A stretch of DNA of 14,375 nt from a candidate division CSSED10-310 bacterium (lineage in GTDB: Bacteria > CSSED10-310 > JAFGDC01): the NCBI GenBank assembly GCA_016932295.1, contig JAFGDC010000607.1, positions 1 to 14,375 on the forward strand, given 5' to 3'. Numbering within the stretch: the stretch's first letter is position 1; each line of letters opens with the position of its first letter. Under the pieces are notes generated by a model, which was given only the letters and a program-made list of their open reading frames with translations, was not told where the DNA came from and ran no database searches. Shown one piece after another: positions 13,564 to 14,375 of this stretch. The position numbers were made by a program, and so were the translations under genes.

Positions 13564-14375
13564 ATGAGCGAGAACAGGCTGGCGCGGGCGATTTCCCATT
13601 TTGCATCGGTCTCTCAACAGCATGATGCCGAGTACCGTATTCCAGGACTATGGAGAGCGCCGTACCTGAGTCACCGGGAGGTGAACGTCAATCCCGCCGG
13701 GTTCATTCGGGATGTCCTCACGGTAATCGCGGAGCAGGGCCGCCGGACGGAGGGCTGTCACCATACCGCCGCGGATCTTCGTATCTACAGTTGCATGGTG
13801 CGGCTCGCCGCCGCCTATGATCACGACGGTGACGGGCGGCTGGGCGGCGACGACGATCCCACCCTGAACAGGGCGGGGCACCGCGAGACCGGCACATTCC
13901 TCAAGCTGGCGGTCATGCTGCCCTATATCCGCTCGATGGGACTGAACACCCTGCACCTGCTGCCCATAACCGAGATCGGCGGCGAGGGTCGCAAAGGCAT
14001 CTTGGGCTCTCCATACGCCATTCGCGATCCCTACCGCCTGGAGCCGGGCCTTGCGGATCCGCTGCTGCCCTGGCCGGTGGAGGAGCAATTCGCGCTCCTG
14101 GTGGAGGCCGCCCACTGCCTGGACATGAAGGTGGTGCTGGAATTCGTGCTGCGCACCGCCAGTCGTGATTCCCGCTGGATCAAAGATCATCCCGACTGGT
14201 TTTACTGGATCGATGCCGGACTGGCGGACCGGCTGGGCAGCGAGACCGGTCCCGGGATCTTCGGCAGCCCGGTATTCCGGACAGACGAACTGGAGCGTAT
14301 CAAGGAAATGGTATACGCGGGTACAAGGCGTGAGCTGATACCACCGCCAAAGGATTACCAGGCCTTGTTTCACGA
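13564..14375 (+). CDS. GH13 alpha-amylase-family protein, 3' end beyond window
   Basis: The first 270 residues of a longer protein; the frame is open to the right edge. ATG 13564 has AAGGAGG at 13551-13557, six bases upstream. After an 80-residue N-terminal region (YRIPGLW at 24-30) comes an EF-hand-like loop, D86-H-D88-G-D90-G, and then a (beta/alpha)8-type start: LPYIRSMGLNTLHLLPI (119-135) and GSPYAIRDPYR (148-158), standard alpha-amylase-family landmarks. Region I, normally DxxxNH, reads EFVLRT (193-198), followed by SRWIKDHPDWFYW. This departs from canonical amylases and recalls maltosyltransferase (GlgE)-like enzymes, where this site also lacks Asn-His. The catalytic Asp/Glu residues would lie beyond the window. 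No signal peptide is seen, so an intracellular alpha-glucan or glycogen role is likely. Confidence 0.82.
   Translation, partial: MSENRLARAISHFASVSQQHDAEYRIPGLWRAPYLSHREVNVNPAGFIRDVLTVIAEQGRRTEGCHHTAADLRIYSCMVRLAAAYDHDGDGRLGGDDDPTLNRAGHRETGTFLKLAVMLPYIRSMGLNTLHLLPITEIGGEGRKGILGSPYAIRDPYRLEPGLADPLLPWPVEEQFALLVEAAHCLDMKVVLEFVLRTASRDSRWIKDHPDWFYWIDAGLADRLGSETGPGIFGSPVFRTDELERIKEMVYAGTRRELIPPPKDYQALFH

Overview
The window is about 14.4 kb of GC-rich bacterial chromosome, probably from an uncultured Gram-negative lineage. Two things point that way. One is a secreted gingipain-type peptidase whose linker is rich in Thr-Pro repeats. The other is an inner-membrane protein with a periplasmic OmpA-like peptidoglycan-binding domain. 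Thr/Pro-linked C25 peptidases are frequent in poorly sampled phyla such as Hydrogenedentota, Sumerlaeota and Lentisphaerota, but I cannot place the organism from this window. I see no tRNA, rRNA, CRISPR array, insertion sequence or phage genes.

Layout. (1) Positions 1-2478, minus strand: a large exported C25 cysteine peptidase whose 3' end lies beyond the left edge. (2) 2571-3110: a decayed GxxExxY-family gene, interrupted by an in-frame TAG and flanked by imperfect inverted purine-rich repeats. (3) 3204-4157, plus strand: a small TalC-type transaldolase, then a short FmdB-type zinc-ribbon protein. (4) 4253-4651, minus strand: single-stranded DNA-binding protein, convergent with the FmdB gene. 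(5) 4652-5071: a divergent, AT-rich intergenic region with candidate promoters and an 8-bp perfect inverted repeat. (6) 5072-6436, plus strand: a cytoplasmic M28 zinc aminopeptidase with a PA-type insert. (7) 6656-13108, plus strand: a tightly packed five-gene operon. (8) 13109-13563: intergenic. (9) 13564 to the right edge, plus strand: the first 270 residues of a GH13 alpha-amylase-family protein.

The most interesting part is the five-gene operon. It encodes a soluble coiled-coil protein; a one-TM protein with a roadblock/longin-like cytoplasmic region and periplasmic BON-like and OmpA-like domains; a Ras-like small GTPase with Glu in place of the catalytic Gln; a soluble histidine kinase; and a REC-PAS-PAS-HisKA-HATPase-REC hybrid kinase. 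Overlaps or very short gaps join most of the genes. My inference is a cell-envelope-anchored GTPase switch wired to a multistep phosphorelay. From memory, similar OmpA/GTPase pairs occur in cyanobacteria and other phyla, and I know of no assigned function for them. The output (motility, polarity, envelope stress or other) is not visible here.
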